A DNA stretch of 64,000 nucleotides from Paenibacillus kobensis NBRC 15729 (GTDB taxonomy: Bacteria; Bacillota; Bacilli; Paenibacillales; Paenibacillaceae). Location of the stretch: contig NZ_BILZ01000018.1 of the NCBI RefSeq assembly GCF_004000825.1, positions 1 through 64,000 of the forward strand. Reading direction: 5' to 3'. The notes below the pieces were generated by a model. The model made no database searches. It was not told where the DNA came from and saw nothing but the letters and a program-made list of their open reading frames with translations. The translations under genes were made by a program, and so were the position numbers. Positions 1-10,616 of the stretch are shown piece by piece; the stretch's first letter is position 1; each line of letters starts with the position of its first letter.

Positions 1-2014
1 CGGCTTCGGCGGTAACCGTGGACCAAGCCAAGGCGGCGGCGCACCGGCAGGAACGAGCAGAGCGTCTGGTCCTACACAAGGTTCGACGAACTGGGCTTCC
101 AGAAAGAACAAGCCGGGCGGCAACAACAGCAACAGCAACAGACGTTTCGACGACGGCAAGCAGGGCGGCAATTTCAGATCGAATAACAACCGCGGCGGCA
201 AGGGCGGCAGAAACAACCGTGGCGCATCCCAACAAGTGTATCGTGAGAAGATCGACAACACGCCGAAGAAAATTATCGTGCGCGGATCGATGACGGTAGG
301 CGAATTGGCTAAGCTTCTGCATAAAGACGCTTCCGAAGTAATTAAGAAGCTGATTTTCATGGGTGTAATGGCGACGATTAACCAAGAGGTTGATATTGAA
401 ACGATCCAATTGATCGCAGCTGAGTTCAACGTTGAGGAAGTCGAAGTGAAGATCCGCGTCGAAGAAGACCAATTCGAAACAGTGGAAGAGGTTGACGAAG
501 AGGCAGATCTGGAGGCGCGTCCTCCGGTTGTTACGATCATGGGTCACGTTGACCACGGTAAGACGACGCTTCTCGATGCGATTCGCCACACGAACGTAAC
601 GGGCGGCGAAGCAGGCGGCATCACGCAGCATATCGGTGCTTACCAAGTCGAAATTAACCATAAAAAAATAACGTTCCTCGATACGCCGGGCCACGAAGCG
701 TTCACGCTCATGCGCGCGCGCGGCGCTCAAGTAACGGACATTACAATTATCGTCGTTGCAGCTGATGACGGCGTCATGCCGCAGACGGTTGAAGCAGTTA
801 ACCATGCTAAGGCAGCTGGCGTACCAATCATCGTTGCAGTGAACAAAATCGATAAACCGGAAGCCAATCCGGATAAAATCAAGCAAGAGCTCACCGAGTA
901 CGGTCTCGTACCGGAAGAGTGGGGCGGCGACACGATCTTCGTCAACGTATCGGCGAAGCAGCGTATCAACCTGGAAGGGTTGCTCGAGATGATCCTGCTC
1001 GTAGCGGAAGTGAACGACTACAAAGCGAACCCGAACAAACGGGCACGCGGTACCGTCATCGAAGCCGAGCTCGACAAAGGCAAAGGGCCAGTTGCACGCG
1101 TACTCGTACAGCATGGCACGCTGAAGGTCGGCGACGCATTCATCGCAGGCAACAGCTTCGGCCGCGTTCGTGCGATGGTGAACGACAAGGGCCGCCGTCT
1201 GAAAGAAGCTGGTCCTTCCACGCCGGTCGAAATTACCGGTCTGACTGAAGTTCCGCTTGCAGGCGATCCGTTCCTCGCTTATGAGGATGAGCGCAAAGCA
1301 CGTCAAATCGCAGAAACGCGTGCGACGAAAGCCCGTCAATCGGAGCTCACGTCGAACACCCGCGTAACGCTGGACGATTTGTACCAACATATTAAAGACG
1401 GCGAGATCAAAGATCTTAACGTTATCATCAAAGGCGACGTTCAAGGTTCGGTTGAGGCGCTCAAAGGCTCGCTCGGCAAGATCGACATCGAAGGCGTTCG
1501 CGTCAAGATCATTCACAGCGGCGCTGGTGCGGTAACGGAATCCGATATCAACCTTGCATCCGCTTCGAATGCGATCGTCATCGCCTTCAACGTTCGTCCT
1601 GAACCACAGGCAAGTGCAGCAGCCGAACAAGAGAAAGTCGACGTCCGTGTACACAACATCATCTACAACGTCATCGATGAGATCGAACACGCGATGAAAG
1701 GCATGCTGGATCCTGTATTCAAGGAAGTTGTCATTGGTCACGCAGAAGTGCGCATGCTAATTAAAGTAACGAAAGTCGGCACGATTGCCGGCAGCATGGT
1801 TATTGATGGCAAAATGCAGCGTAACGCTGAAGCGCGCCTTGTACGCGGCGGCAACGTTATTTTCACGGGCAAAATCGAATCGCTCAAGCGGTACAAGGAC
1901 GATGCCAAGGAAGTTGCGCAAGGTTACGAGTGCGGTATTTCCCTCGACAAGTACAATGATATTCTAGAAGGGGATATCATCGAAGCCTTCGTGATGGAAA
2001 AGGTAGACAGGTAG
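1..2014 (+). CDS. infB: Translation initiation factor IF-2 (5' end outside window)
   Basis: GTPase that brings fMet-tRNA to the 30S subunit and promotes 50S joining. The frame is open from base 2, so the gene begins upstream of the window; a GTG at 236 is internal. The first 75 codons are a Gly/Asn/Arg/Ser-rich linker typical of the poorly conserved IF-2 N-terminus in Bacillales. Then come the IF2N domain (about 255-440) and the G domain with G1 GHVDHGKTT near 542, DTPGHE near 683 and NKID near 844, followed by the beta-barrel domains and the C-terminal fMet-tRNA-binding domain ending VMEKVDR. The stop is 15 bases before rbfA, whose ribosome site lies in that gap, so the two are one operon. 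Identification is certain; only the start is missing. Confidence 0.98.
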   Translation, partial: GFGGNRGPSQGGGAPAGTSRASGPTQGSTNWASRKNKPGGNNSNSNRRFDDGKQGGNFRSNNNRGGKGGRNNRGASQQVYREKIDNTPKKIIVRGSMTVGELAKLLHKDASEVIKKLIFMGVMATINQEVDIETIQLIAAEFNVEEVEVKIRVEEDQFETVEEVDEEADLEARPPVVTIMGHVDHGKTTLLDAIRHTNVTGGEAGGITQHIGAYQVEINHKKITFLDTPGHEAFTLMRARGAQVTDITIIVVAADDGVMPQTVEAVNHAKAAGVPIIVAVNKIDKPEANPDKIKQELTEYGLVPEEWGGDTIFVNVSAKQRINLEGLLEMILLVAEVNDYKANPNKRARGTVIEAELDKGKGPVARVLVQHGTLKVGDAFIAGNSFGRVRAMVNDKGRRLKEAGPSTPVEITGLTEVPLAGDPFLAYEDERKARQIAETRATKARQSELTSNTRVTLDDLYQHIKDGEIKDLNVIIKGDVQGSVEALKGSLGKIDIEGVRVKIIHSGAGAVTESDINLASASNAIVIAFNVRPEPQASAAAEQEKVDVRVHNIIYNVIDEIEHAMKGMLDPVFKEVVIGHAEVRMLIKVTKVGTIAGSMVIDGKMQRNAEARLVRGGNVIFTGKIESLKRYKDDAKEVAQGYECGISLDKYNDILEGDIIEAFVMEKVDR

Positions 2015-2029
2015 AGAGGTGATTGCGTA

Positions 2030-2386
2030 ATGGCAAAAGTCCGTGTGGGACGGGTCAGCGAGCAAATTAAGAAAGAGCTGAGCCAAATAATCCAAACCGA
2101 GTTGAAAGATCCTCGCATTGGATTTATTACGGTCACCGGCGTTGAAGTAACGAACGATTTGTCGCAAGCGAAAGTATTCTTGAGCGTTCTCGGCAGCGAG
2201 GAGCAGAAGGAAGAAACGCTGAAGGCAATCGCAAGAGGAACCGGGTTTATCCGATCCGAGCTGGGCAAGAGAATGCGTCTGCGGCATACGCCGGAACTCA
2301 TATTCAAGTTCGATGCCAGCATCGAGTACGGCAGCCGTATCGAAGCATTACTGGAACAAATCAACCGAGGAGAGCGTCAGCTATGA
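2030..2386 (+). CDS. rbfA: Ribosome-binding factor A
   Basis: Assembly factor for the 30S subunit, needed for late 16S rRNA maturation and growth in the cold. The 118-residue product is a single KH-like domain of normal family length; the [19 protein letters not shown] core (about residues 25-45) is the family signature. ATG follows an AGAGGTG ribosome site by seven bases. Its TGA overlaps the ATG of nrnA by four bases (ATGA), so translation is probably coupled. Lies in the usual infB-rbfA-nrnA-truB-ribF order of Bacillales. Confidence 0.97.
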   Translation: MAKVRVGRVSEQIKKELSQIIQTELKDPRIGFITVTGVEVTNDLSQAKVFLSVLGSEEQKEETLKAIARGTGFIRSELGKRMRLRHTPELIFKFDASIEYGSRIEALLEQINRGERQL

Positions 2387-3384
2387 TCGGTTATACCGTG
2401 TTCAAGCCTGTTAAGGAATTGCTTGAGCAAGCCATACGCTTTATCCACGAGGGAGACGACTATTTAGTCGTCTCTCACGTGCAACCGGACGGTGATGCGA
2501 TTAGTTCCACCGTCGTCATTGGATGGCTGCTTGAGAAGCTTGGCAAGAAATATACGCTTATTAACGAAGGAGCATCTCCTTCGCGGCTTCATTATCTGCA
2601 TCTTTCCGATACGATTCAAAATTATAGCGAATCGAAGCCGAACCGCTCTTATAAACGTATTATCGCCGTCGATTGCGCCGATTTTCGGCGCATGGGCGAT
2701 GTTGAGTCGTGCTTCGAGGACGGTTATGAGTTGTTGAACATCGATCATCATCCGACGAACGATTTGTACGGATCGGTTAACCTCGTTTTTTCCTATGCTG
2801 CGGCAACGGTTGAAATTTTGTACGAGCTGATTGAACAAGCGGGCATAGCGCTAGACGAGCCGGCGGCAACCGCCATTTATACCGGTTTGTTGACCGATAC
2901 TGGCGGGTTCCGTTATTCCAATACGACACCGCGTGTCATGGAGATTGCTTCTGAACTGCTAAAACTTGGCGTTAACGGCCACTGGGTCGCGGACTATCTG
3001 CTTGAGCGAATGACAATGCCTCAGTTGAAGCTGCTGCAGCTTGGACTCAGCAGACTCACATTCTCGGAAGATGCGAAGATCGGATGGCTTTATATCGAAG
3101 CGAACGATTTGTCTGCAACAGGCGCTGCACCTGAAGATTTGGAAGGGCTCGTCAATTATGCGCGCAACGTGGATGGCGTTGAGGTCGGAATATTGTTCAA
3201 AGAGATGAAGAACGGGCATGTGAAGGTGAGTCTCCGTTCGGCCGGCAGCGCCGACGTTGCCGTAATTGCGCAATCGTTCGGAGGCGGCGGTCACGTTCGT
3301 GCCGCCGGCTGCCGTTTGGAAGAGCCGCTGCAGCAGTCGATGGAGAAAGTCGTGGAAGCGGTAAGAAAGGCGTTGAACGAATAA
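2383..3384 (+). CDS. nrnA: DHH-family nanoRNase / pAp phosphatase
   Basis: Cytoplasmic phosphoesterase that degrades 2-5-mer RNAs and dephosphorylates 3'-phosphoadenosine 5'-phosphate. The 333-residue protein has the DHH domain motifs HVQPDGDA (near residue 27), [11 protein letters not shown] (near 103) and the name-giving DHHPTND (near 123), which bind manganese, and the C-terminal DHHA1 motif [10 protein letters not shown] (near 305) for substrate binding. AGGAG lies just upstream of the ATG within the end of rbfA. The stop overlaps the truB start by one base. Length and motif order fit B. subtilis NrnA (YtqI) type proteins found beside rbfA in many Firmicutes. Confidence 0.95.
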   Translation: MIGYTVFKPVKELLEQAIRFIHEGDDYLVVSHVQPDGDAISSTVVIGWLLEKLGKKYTLINEGASPSRLHYLHLSDTIQNYSESKPNRSYKRIIAVDCADFRRMGDVESCFEDGYELLNIDHHPTNDLYGSVNLVFSYAAATVEILYELIEQAGIALDEPAATAIYTGLLTDTGGFRYSNTTPRVMEIASELLKLGVNGHWVADYLLERMTMPQLKLLQLGLSRLTFSEDAKIGWLYIEANDLSATGAAPEDLEGLVNYARNVDGVEVGILFKEMKNGHVKVSLRSAGSADVAVIAQSFGGGGHVRAAGCRLEEPLQQSMEKVVEAVRKALNE

Positions 3385-4292
3385 TGGAAGGCATATTGGC
3401 GGTATGGAAGCCGGCCGGATGGACAAGCCACGATGTGGTGGCCAAAGTGCGGGGAATAACGAGGGAGCGGCGTATCGGCCATGCCGGCACGCTTGATCCG
3501 CAAGTTACCGGCGTACTGCCGCTTTGTATAGGTCGCGCAACGCGGGTCGTCGAATATTTGCAGGAACGTCCGAAAGCTTACGAAGCGGTGCTGCAGCTTG
3601 GCGTCGCGACCGATACCGAAGATATGACAGGTACGGTGATCGAAGAAGCCGATTCCGTCACGGTGACGAAGGAGCAGGTTGAAGCGGTTCTTGCATCGTT
3701 CATTGGAGAGATCGAGCAGGTTCCTCCGATGTTCTCGGCTGTTAAGGTCGACGGCAAGAGGTTGTATGAGCTTGCCCGCGAAGGCGTCACCGTCGAGCGG
3801 AAGTCGCGCAAAGTAACGGTCTATAGCATTGGATTCCTCGGTTTCGAACAAGACGACCGGCGGCCAACGATTCGTTTCGACGTTCAATGCTCGAAAGGAA
3901 CCTATATACGGACATTGTGCGTCGATATTGGCAAGAAGCTTGGCGTTCCGGCTGCGATGGCGGAGCTCACGCGAACGGTATCCGGCGGGTTTACACGGGA
4001 ACATTGCTTGACGATCGATCAGATTGCCAGGCTGCAGCAGGAGGGCGAGTTGCAATCCCGGCTGTTGCCTGCAGATCAGGCGCTCACACATATGCCGGAA
4101 GTAACGGCATTTGACAGAGCTGCTGAGATGGCGCTGCAAGGTCGTAAAATTGCGCCTGAGAAGCTGTCAGAGATAAACTCGTTGTTACCACGCGAGCCTG
4201 TTCGGTTGTATGATAGTAACAGACGTTTTCTCGGCGTATTCGAATGGAACGAAGAGCAGCGGCTGTTGTCGCCAGTCAAAGTGTTTAATTAG
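3384..4292 (+). CDS. truB: tRNA pseudouridine-55 synthase
   Basis: Converts U55 of the tRNA T-loop to pseudouridine. The 302-residue protein shows the TruB start (WKPAGWTSHDVV) and the catalytic loop GHAGTLDPQVTGVL with the nucleophilic Asp at residue 38. A PUA-like C-terminal extension follows (about residue 240 onward). The ATG shares its A with the stop of nrnA (TAATG), so translation is coupled; no independent promoter is apparent. Full length compared with the family. Confidence 0.97.
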   Translation: MEGILAVWKPAGWTSHDVVAKVRGITRERRIGHAGTLDPQVTGVLPLCIGRATRVVEYLQERPKAYEAVLQLGVATDTEDMTGTVIEEADSVTVTKEQVEAVLASFIGEIEQVPPMFSAVKVDGKRLYELAREGVTVERKSRKVTVYSIGFLGFEQDDRRPTIRFDVQCSKGTYIRTLCVDIGKKLGVPAAMAELTRTVSGGFTREHCLTIDQIARLQQEGELQSRLLPADQALTHMPEVTAFDRAAEMALQGRKIAPEKLSEINSLLPREPVRLYDSNRRFLGVFEWNEEQRLLSPVKVFN

Positions 4293-4373
4293 CATGTTTG
4301 CATGCAGCTTTGACGCCGTGCACGCCGGCCAATGAGAGACGGAATTAAAGAATAGATTGCGGGTGTTTGAGCT

Positions 4374-5360
4374 ATGAAACTGATTTCCATCAGTTATCCG
4401 CTGTCGGATTCGTCGTTTGCGGAGACGGGCGAGGAGCTGTCGATTGCGATCGGCCATTTCGATGGTGTTCATATTGGGCATCAGAACGTCATTCGGCGCG
4501 CGGTGGATGCGGCGAGACAGCAGCAGCGCAAATCGGCTGTTATGACTTTTCATCCTCATCCGAAAGCTGTACTCGGACAAGGCGATCAGTATGTCAACTG
4601 CTTGACGCCGCTGGACGACAAGCTGGCGCAGTTCGCAGCACTTGGAGTCGACTATGCCATTGTTATGCGGTTCGACCACAGCTTTGCGGACGTATCGCCT
4701 GACCGGTTCGTGAAGGATGTGCTGGTTCCGCTTCAAGCCCGGCATGCCGTAGTTGGATTCGATTTTCGGTTCGGCCATCGCGGAGCAGGCGATGCGGCTT
4801 CGCTTCGGGAGCTCGGCTTGGAATCAGGTATGACAACGGAAGTCGTAGAGCCTCTGCTATATAAAGAAGTAAAGGTTAGCAGTACATACGTCCGCGAGAC
4901 GCTCGCCGAAGGCGATATGGCGCTTGCGTGCGAGCTGCTTGGCCGTTCTTATGAGGTGGAAGGGACCGTTGTCCATGGTCATGCCAGAGGACGCACGATC
5001 GGATTTCCGACCGCGAATGTCGGGTTGACCGAGCCGTTCGTATCGCCAAGACTTGGCGTGTACGCGGTGCAGGCTTGTCTTGACGGACAATGGTATCCCG
5101 CTGTATTAAATCACGGGATTAAGCCGACATTTAAAGATGGGGAGACGGCGCCAGTGCTGGAAGCCCATTTGATCGGCTTTTCCGGTGATCTGTATGGCAA
5201 ACCGATTCGGATTCGATTCATCACATTTCTGCGGCCGGAACGGAAGTTCGGCGGAATCGATGAGCTCATCGCGCAGATCGGCCGGGACCGTGATGAAGCG
5301 GCTGAGCTGCTAGCGGAGCTTGCGACCGGAGCCGCGTCACCAGCACGTCCAATCCAGTAG
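4374..5360 (+). CDS. ribF: Bifunctional riboflavin kinase / FAD synthetase
   Basis: Makes FMN from riboflavin and then FAD. The N-terminal nucleotidyltransferase domain has the GHFDGVHIGH ATP-binding motif (about residues 27-36) and SSTYVRETLAEGD; the C-terminal flavokinase domain carries GRTIGFPTANVGL (about residue 205). At 328 residues it is of normal length. The 81-base gap after truB contains no clear terminator, and the ribosome site (GGGTG about 12 bases before ATG) is weak, so expression may depend on readthrough from truB. Standard neighbour of truB and rpsO in Bacillales. Confidence 0.96.
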   Translation: MKLISISYPLSDSSFAETGEELSIAIGHFDGVHIGHQNVIRRAVDAARQQQRKSAVMTFHPHPKAVLGQGDQYVNCLTPLDDKLAQFAALGVDYAIVMRFDHSFADVSPDRFVKDVLVPLQARHAVVGFDFRFGHRGAGDAASLRELGLESGMTTEVVEPLLYKEVKVSSTYVRETLAEGDMALACELLGRSYEVEGTVVHGHARGRTIGFPTANVGLTEPFVSPRLGVYAVQACLDGQWYPAVLNHGIKPTFKDGETAPVLEAHLIGFSGDLYGKPIRIRFITFLRPERKFGGIDELIAQIGRDRDEAAELLAELATGAASPARPIQ

Positions 5361-5390
5361 AACGCTGCCATATATCCTGGCGTTGTGCGG

Positions 5391-5420
5391 TTTACATTGG
5401 CCATGCATCTGTGCTATACT
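5391..5420 (+). promoter_or_regulatory. Putative sigma-A promoter of rpsO
   Basis: TTTACA at 5391-5396 and TATACT at 5415-5420 with an 18-base spacer; a TG one base upstream of the -10 box gives an extended -10. It predicts a leader of about 115 bases before rpsO. Ribosomal protein S15 autoregulates through structured leaders in several bacteria, so this leader could bind S15, but I did not identify a known S15 leader fold. Confidence 0.6.
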
Positions 5421-5541
5421 GAATGACGTTGCTGCCGATATGGACCTTGTCCTGGCAGTACAGGAACCTCAGCTTGGTTGTTCGCTCTCACCGGCGGCGA
5501 CGAGGCTGACGGCGATTATTTGATTAGGAGGTGAACATAGG

Positions 5542-5811
5542 ATGGCAATCACGCAAGAGCGTAAGAATGAGATCATCGAAACGCACAAGAAACATGCGAG
5601 CGATACGGGCTCACCAGAAGTTCAAGTCGCTATCCTTACGGAAAACATCGTTAACTTGACGAACCACCTGCGGACGCACAAGAAAGACCACCACTCCCGC
5701 CGCGGTTTGCTCAAGATGGTCGGTCAGCGCCGTAAGCTGCTGGCATACCTGAAGAACAACGACGTTAAACGTTACAGCGCATTGATCGAAAAACTCGGCC
5801 TTCGCCGATAA
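5542..5811 (+). CDS. rpsO: 30S ribosomal protein S15
   Basis: Primary 16S rRNA-binding protein of the 30S platform. Eighty-nine residues, the usual length; conserved blocks [34 protein letters not shown] and [11 protein letters not shown] are all present. ATG is preceded by TTAGGAGGTGAACATAGG, a strong ribosome site. Flanked by its own promoter upstream and a terminator downstream, and followed by pnp, the conserved rpsO-pnp pair of bacteria. Confidence 0.98.
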   Translation: MAITQERKNEIIETHKKHASDTGSPEVQVAILTENIVNLTNHLRTHKKDHHSRRGLLKMVGQRRKLLAYLKNNDVKRYSALIEKLGLRR

Positions 5812-5820
5812 GCTTGGGGA

Positions 5821-5881
5821 AAAGCAACCTAGCCTTCTATCCGTCCGTCTTACGGGCGGAGAGCGGCGGGTTGCTTTTTGT
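5821..5881 (+). terminator. Rho-independent terminator after rpsO
   Basis: AAAGCAACC (5822-5830) pairs with GGTTGCTTTTT (5870-5880), enclosing a second stem CCGTCCGT / ACGGGCGG; a T-run follows. It separates rpsO from pnp and could also allow partial readthrough. Confidence 0.8.
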
Positions 5882-5948
5882 AATGATATAGAGTTCAGAA
5901 TGTTTTGCCATGTAAGTTATATTCAAACAATTTGACAGGAGGGATACG

Positions 5949-8054
5949 ATGTTGAAGCAAGTAGAAATGACGCTCGGCGGCAGACCGCTCATTCTTGAAA
6001 CTGGCCGTTTGGCCAAGCAGGCGAATGCAGCTGTCACCGTTCGATACGGCGAGACCGTCGTACTCTGTACGGTGACCGCTTCCTCGGAACCTAAAGATCT
6101 TGATTTCTTCCCGCTTACGGTTAACTATGAAGAGAAATTGTATGCTGTCGGTAAAATTCCTGGCGGCTTTATTAAACGTGAAGGCCGTCCGAGTGAGAAG
6201 GCGATTTTGTCGAGCCGTCTGACGGACCGTCCAATTCGCCCATTGTTCCCGGAAGGCTTCCGGAACGATGTGCAAATCGTAAACCTTGTTATGAGCGTCG
6301 ACCAAGACTGCTCGCCTGAAATCGCGGCGATGATCGGTACTTCGGCAGCGCTGTCGATTTCCGATGTACCATTTAATGGTCCAATCGGCGGTGTAGTTGT
6401 CGGCCGTATCGACGGACAATTCATCATTAACCCAACGGTTGAGCAAGAAGCGGCAAGCGACATCTTCGTCGTTGTAGCAGGTACTAGCGATGCGATCATG
6501 ATGGTGGAAGCGGAAGCGAACGAAGTGCCGGAGAGCGTCATGCTCGAAGCGATTATGTTCGGCCATGATGAGATCCGCAACATCGTCAAGACGATCGAAG
6601 AGCTGCAATCGATCGCTGGCAAAGAGAAAATGGCTGTGAAGCTGCATGCAGTTGACGGCGCTGTCAATGAAGCGGTACGCGCGTATGCGGCAGACCGGTT
6701 GAATGAATCGATCCGCATTCCGGAGAAGCACGCCCGTCAAGATGCGATTGATGCGATCAATGCAGAGACGGTTGCTCACTTCGGTGAAGTGTACGCAGAA
6801 ACGCCGGATCTGATGGACGACGTGAAAGAAGTACTGTACGACATCGTGAAGGAAGAGGTTCGCCGCCTGATTACGCACGACAAAGTTCGTCCTGACGGCC
6901 GGGCGCTCAGCGAAATCCGTCCGATCGAGTGCGATACGGCGCTGCTTCCGCGCACGCACGGTTCGGGCTTGTTCACGCGCGGCCAGACGCAAGCGCTGAG
7001 CATTTGTACACTTGGTGCACTTGGTGACGTTCAAATTCTCGACGGCATCTCGCCGGAAGAATCGAAACGTTTCATGCATCATTATAATTTCCCGCCGTTC
7101 TCCGTCGGCGAAGCACGTCCGCTTCGCGCACCGGGCCGTCGCGAAATCGGTCACGGCGCACTTGGCGAACGCGCACTTTCGAAAGTGATCCCGCCGGAAT
7201 CGGAATTCCCGTATACGATTCGTCTTGTATCCGAGGTTCTCGAATCGAACGGCTCAACGTCACAAGCGAGTATTTGCGCAAGCACGCTCGCAATGATGGA
7301 TGCCGGCGTACCAATCAAAGCTCCTGTTGCTGGTATTGCGATGGGTCTGATCAAGGACGGCGACCATTTCTCGATTCTGTCCGACATTCAAGGGATGGAA
7401 GACCATCTCGGCGATATGGACTTCAAAGTGGCAGGTACGGCTGCAGGCGTTACGGCGATCCAGATGGATATCAAGATCGACGGCATCGACCGCGCAATTC
7501 TGAACCAAGCGCTTGATCAAGCACGCGAAGGCCGCATGTTCATTCTGGGCAAAATGACGGAAGTCATGAGCGAGCCGCGCAAAAACTTGTCCAAGTACGC
7601 TCCGAAGATTATGACGCTGCGCATCAATCCGGACAAAATCCGCGACGTTATCGGTGCTGGCGGTAAAATCATCAACAAAATTATCGAGGAGACAGGTGTC
7701 AAAATCGACATCGAGCAGGATGGTATGGTATACATCGCTTCTTCGAACGAAGAGATGAACCAGAAAGCGCGCTCGATCATCGAAGGCATCGTCAAGGAAG
7801 TTGTCGTCGGCGAGATTTATCTCGGAACGGTTAAGCGGATCGAGAAGTTTGGCGCATTCGTCGAAATTCTCCCGAACAAAGACGGCCTCGTGCACATCTC
7901 GCAAGTATCGACCGAGCGGATCGCGAAGATTGAAGACGTGCTGAAGATCGGCGATCAAATAACGGTTAAGGTGACAGAGATCGACCAACAAGGCCGTATC
8001 AATCTGTCGCGCAAAGCTGTATTGACGCAAGAATCGGAAGTTTCCTCACAATAA
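5949..8054 (+). CDS. pnp: Polyribonucleotide nucleotidyltransferase (PNPase)
   Basis: Phosphorolytic 3'-5' exoribonuclease of mRNA decay, also able to add nucleotides. The 701-residue protein contains two RNase PH domains (about residues 1-225 and 310-540) joined by a helical region, then a KH domain ([16 protein letters not shown], about residue 560) and an S1 domain (about 620-690, [18 protein letters not shown]). The short C-terminus ends soon after the S1 domain, as in Bacillus. ATG follows GACAGGAGGG. Standard gene after rpsO. Confidence 0.98.
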   Translation: MLKQVEMTLGGRPLILETGRLAKQANAAVTVRYGETVVLCTVTASSEPKDLDFFPLTVNYEEKLYAVGKIPGGFIKREGRPSEKAILSSRLTDRPIRPLFPEGFRNDVQIVNLVMSVDQDCSPEIAAMIGTSAALSISDVPFNGPIGGVVVGRIDGQFIINPTVEQEAASDIFVVVAGTSDAIMMVEAEANEVPESVMLEAIMFGHDEIRNIVKTIEELQSIAGKEKMAVKLHAVDGAVNEAVRAYAADRLNESIRIPEKHARQDAIDAINAETVAHFGEVYAETPDLMDDVKEVLYDIVKEEVRRLITHDKVRPDGRALSEIRPIECDTALLPRTHGSGLFTRGQTQALSICTLGALGDVQILDGISPEESKRFMHHYNFPPFSVGEARPLRAPGRREIGHGALGERALSKVIPPESEFPYTIRLVSEVLESNGSTSQASICASTLAMMDAGVPIKAPVAGIAMGLIKDGDHFSILSDIQGMEDHLGDMDFKVAGTAAGVTAIQMDIKIDGIDRAILNQALDQAREGRMFILGKMTEVMSEPRKNLSKYAPKIMTLRINPDKIRDVIGAGGKIINKIIEETGVKIDIEQDGMVYIASSNEEMNQKARSIIEGIVKEVVVGEIYLGTVKRIEKFGAFVEILPNKDGLVHISQVSTERIAKIEDVLKIGDQITVKVTEIDQQGRINLSRKAVLTQESEVSSQ

Positions 8055-8131
8055 TTGGTCTGCGTGGGATTAGCGGCATAGCCAAGCTCACGCAGTGCCT
8101 GTTTCAAAATTGCTGCAATACGCGCCTATTA

Positions 8132-8159
8132 AGAGCCAGATGCTATCTGTCTCTTTTTA
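8132..8159 (+). terminator. Terminator after pnp
   Basis: AGAGCCAGAT and ATCTGTCTCT form a stem with a three-base loop and one mismatch, followed by TTTTT. It sits 75 bases after the pnp stop, upstream of the ylxY ribosome site. Confidence 0.75.
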
Positions 8160-8230
8160 TGTTGTCCGGACAACCGAATAATCTCGTCCGATTTCTCATA
8201 CATTGTAGAAGGGAAAGGTGGGAGGACGGG

Positions 8231-9223
8231 ATGAAATACGGTAAAGCCGCTGCCATGGCAGGGTGTATGCTGGCGGTAATTGCGCTGGCGCAGTGGAACG
8301 GGCCTTTCGGGCAATATATTGCCGCATTGAAGACAGGGGATGGACCGGCAGCAACGACAAGCGCTCTTGTTGGAGCGGCGGACGAGCATTTGATGAACAA
8401 TATACGATCCGAAGCCGAGAAGCGGCGCATTCCGCCAATCGATGCGAAGGTAGACCGGGTATGGAAAGCAGTGCCGGGCTATAATGGATTGGAGGTCGAT
8501 ATCGACCGTACATATGAGGCGAATGCATCTAAACCGGCGGGAGAGCCTCTTCAACTTATTTATAAAGAAACGGCGCCTGCGGTCGGATTAAACGATCTTG
8601 GAGCGCAGCCGACCTATCGGGGTAATCCGAACAAGCGGATGGTCTCATTGATGATTAACGTTGCATGGGGCAACGAGTATATAGAACCGATTCTGAAGAC
8701 GCTTGAGCGGGAAAAGGTGAAAGCGACCTTTTTCCTCGATGGCAGCTGGTTGAAGAAGAACGGAGAGCTTGCGAGGCAAATCCAAGCAGCCGGACATGAA
8801 ATGTCGAACCATGCTTACAGCCATCCGGCTATGAGCCAACTTAGCCGCGATGCGCAGTACAGGGAAATTGCGAAGACGGAAGCACTGCTGGAATCAACGC
8901 TAGGCGTGAAGAACAACCGGTGGTTCGCGCCGCCTTCAGGCGATTTCAATCAACAGACGGTACAAATCGCGTACGGACTCGGGCTTCGCACCGTGATGTG
9001 GACGATCGATACGATCGATTGGCGTAAGCCCCTTCCGTCTACAATCGTATCGCGGGTGCGCAATAAGCTGGAGCCGGGAGCACTCATTCTGATGCACCCT
9101 ACCGCTTCAACGCGCGACGCGTTGGCGGACATGATCGGCGTGATTAAGTCGAAGGGCTATCAGATTGGGACGGTTAGCGAGACGCTTTCTTCAACTAGAA
9201 CCGATGCGGAAGCAGGCAGATAG
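8231..9223 (+). CDS. ylxY: Polysaccharide deacetylase-like protein YlxY
   Basis: Carbohydrate esterase 4 fold protein of about 330 residues with an N-terminal hydrophobic segment (GKAAAMAGCMLAVIALA) that may anchor or export it. I chose ATG 8231 because GGGAGGACGGG precedes it; an in-frame ATG at 8159 lies inside the pnp terminator. The metal-binding H-x3-H motif is present (SNHAYSHPAMS), but the first motif, normally TFDDG with the catalytic Asp, reads INVAWGNEY. As far as I recall this substitution is shared by the YlxY group. Function is uncertain; sporulation or cell wall roles have been suspected. Between pnp and mlpA, as in B. subtilis. Confidence 0.85.
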   Translation: MKYGKAAAMAGCMLAVIALAQWNGPFGQYIAALKTGDGPAATTSALVGAADEHLMNNIRSEAEKRRIPPIDAKVDRVWKAVPGYNGLEVDIDRTYEANASKPAGEPLQLIYKETAPAVGLNDLGAQPTYRGNPNKRMVSLMINVAWGNEYIEPILKTLEREKVKATFFLDGSWLKKNGELARQIQAAGHEMSNHAYSHPAMSQLSRDAQYREIAKTEALLESTLGVKNNRWFAPPSGDFNQQTVQIAYGLGLRTVMWTIDTIDWRKPLPSTIVSRVRNKLEPGALILMHPTASTRDALADMIGVIKSKGYQIGTVSETLSSTRTDAEAGR

Positions 9224-9350
9224 GCCGGCTTCCCTTTATTTGTTACCTTGAATTTGTTATAGTGTTTACTAATCATGAACGAAACGGCGAGACAGCTGGT
9301 CCGACAGGTGATACACGTCTATGCTCCGTCCAGAAGAAGGAGGATTCCGA

Positions 9351-10616
9351 GTGAAAAAATATACACTTAGCAACGGCCTGCGCGTTGTGGTCGAAACGAT
9401 TCCGACATGCAGATCAGTATCATTCGGCATTTGGGTCAAAACAGGCTCGCGTCACGAAACGGTGCAGGACAACGGCATTTCCCATTTTATAGAACATATG
9501 CTGTTTAAAGGGACAGAGCGCCATACAGCGAAAGATATCGCGGATTTGTTCGACGGTATCGGCGGCAATGTTAATGCGTTCACATCGAAAGAATATACAT
9601 GCTATTTCGCGAAAGTACTGGATAACCATCTGCCGATTGCAGTTGATGCGCTGGCGGATATGTTCTTCAACTCCAAGCTGGATGAGGAAGAGCTGGCGAA
9701 AGAAAAGAACGTTATATTAGAAGAAATTGCGATGTACGAGGACACGCCGGACGATAAAGTCCATGACGATGCATCGCGTTCCGCATATGGCGACCATCCG
9801 CTCGCTTACTCCATTCTCGGTCTTCAGGACCGGTTGACGGCAATGACAAGCGACGACCTGCGTGAATATATGGGTAAGCAATACCGTATCGATAATGTGG
9901 TCATTAGCGTGGCTGGCAACGTGGAAGAGCAAAGTTTGATTGAGCTGCTGGAACAGCATTTTGGTGCCTTCCAGAATAAAGGTGTCGTGGAGACGCTTGA
10001 TACTCCAACATTTAGCGGGGGGTACCTGTTCCATAAGAAGCAAACTGAACAGAACCATATCTGCTTAACGTTCCCGGGTTGCTCGATTGCTGATCCGAAC
10101 TTATATGCGATGGTGCTGCTTAACAATGCGCTCGGCGGCGGGATGAGCTCACGCCTGTTCCAAGAGATTCGCGAGAAGCGCGGCCTTGCCTACTCGGTCT
10201 ATTCCTATCATACGTCGTTTGCGGATTCGGGCTTGTTCACGGTGTATGCCGGTACGGCGCCTAAGCAGACGAAGGATGTGCTGGACATTACGATGGATAT
10301 TCTGGGCGAGCTTTCGGTTTCGGGCTTGACGGAAGCGGAACTGCACCGCGGCAAGGAGCAATTGAAAGGAAGCCTAATCCTGAGTCTTGAAAGCACGAGC
10401 AGCCGAATGAACCGTAACGGTAAAAACGAGCTGATGCTCGGCAGACATTACACGCTGGATGAAATGCTTGAACGAATCGACGACGTCACGATGGCTGATA
10501 TCGCCGATATGACCAAACGGATGCTTAGCGTTCCATTCTCGGCAGCCGTTGTAGGCACGAACGATAAAGCCTCGGCGAAGCTCAGGAGGGACCAGTTTGT
10601 TTCAGGTACTGTTTAA
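9351..10616 (+). CDS. mlpA: M16 zinc peptidase MlpA (YmxG)
   Basis: Processing-peptidase-like zinc protease of about 421 residues. The inverted zinc motif HFIEH lies at residues 45-49, with the distal Glu in the EKNVILEEIAMYEDTPDD segment (about 115-130); two M16 domains follow in order. GTG 9351 is taken as start because AAGGAGG lies eight bases upstream; an upstream in-frame ATG at 9321 would place that ribosome site inside the gene. In B. subtilis the homologue follows ylxY and has been linked to control of extracellular protease production. The 3' end overlaps the predicted dut start by 20 bases. Confidence 0.93.
   Translation: MKKYTLSNGLRVVVETIPTCRSVSFGIWVKTGSRHETVQDNGISHFIEHMLFKGTERHTAKDIADLFDGIGGNVNAFTSKEYTCYFAKVLDNHLPIAVDALADMFFNSKLDEEELAKEKNVILEEIAMYEDTPDDKVHDDASRSAYGDHPLAYSILGLQDRLTAMTSDDLREYMGKQYRIDNVVISVAGNVEEQSLIELLEQHFGAFQNKGVVETLDTPTFSGGYLFHKKQTEQNHICLTFPGCSIADPNLYAMVLLNNALGGGMSSRLFQEIREKRGLAYSVYSYHTSFADSGLFTVYAGTAPKQTKDVLDITMDILGELSVSGLTEAELHRGKEQLKGSLILSLESTSSRMNRNGKNELMLGRHYTLDEMLERIDDVTMADIADMTKRMLSVPFSAAVVGTNDKASAKLRRDQFVSGTV

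Noticed and set aside
5895-7154. A 419-codon ORF on the minus strand
   Set aside because: Antisense shadow of pnp, with unnatural composition and no ribosome site.
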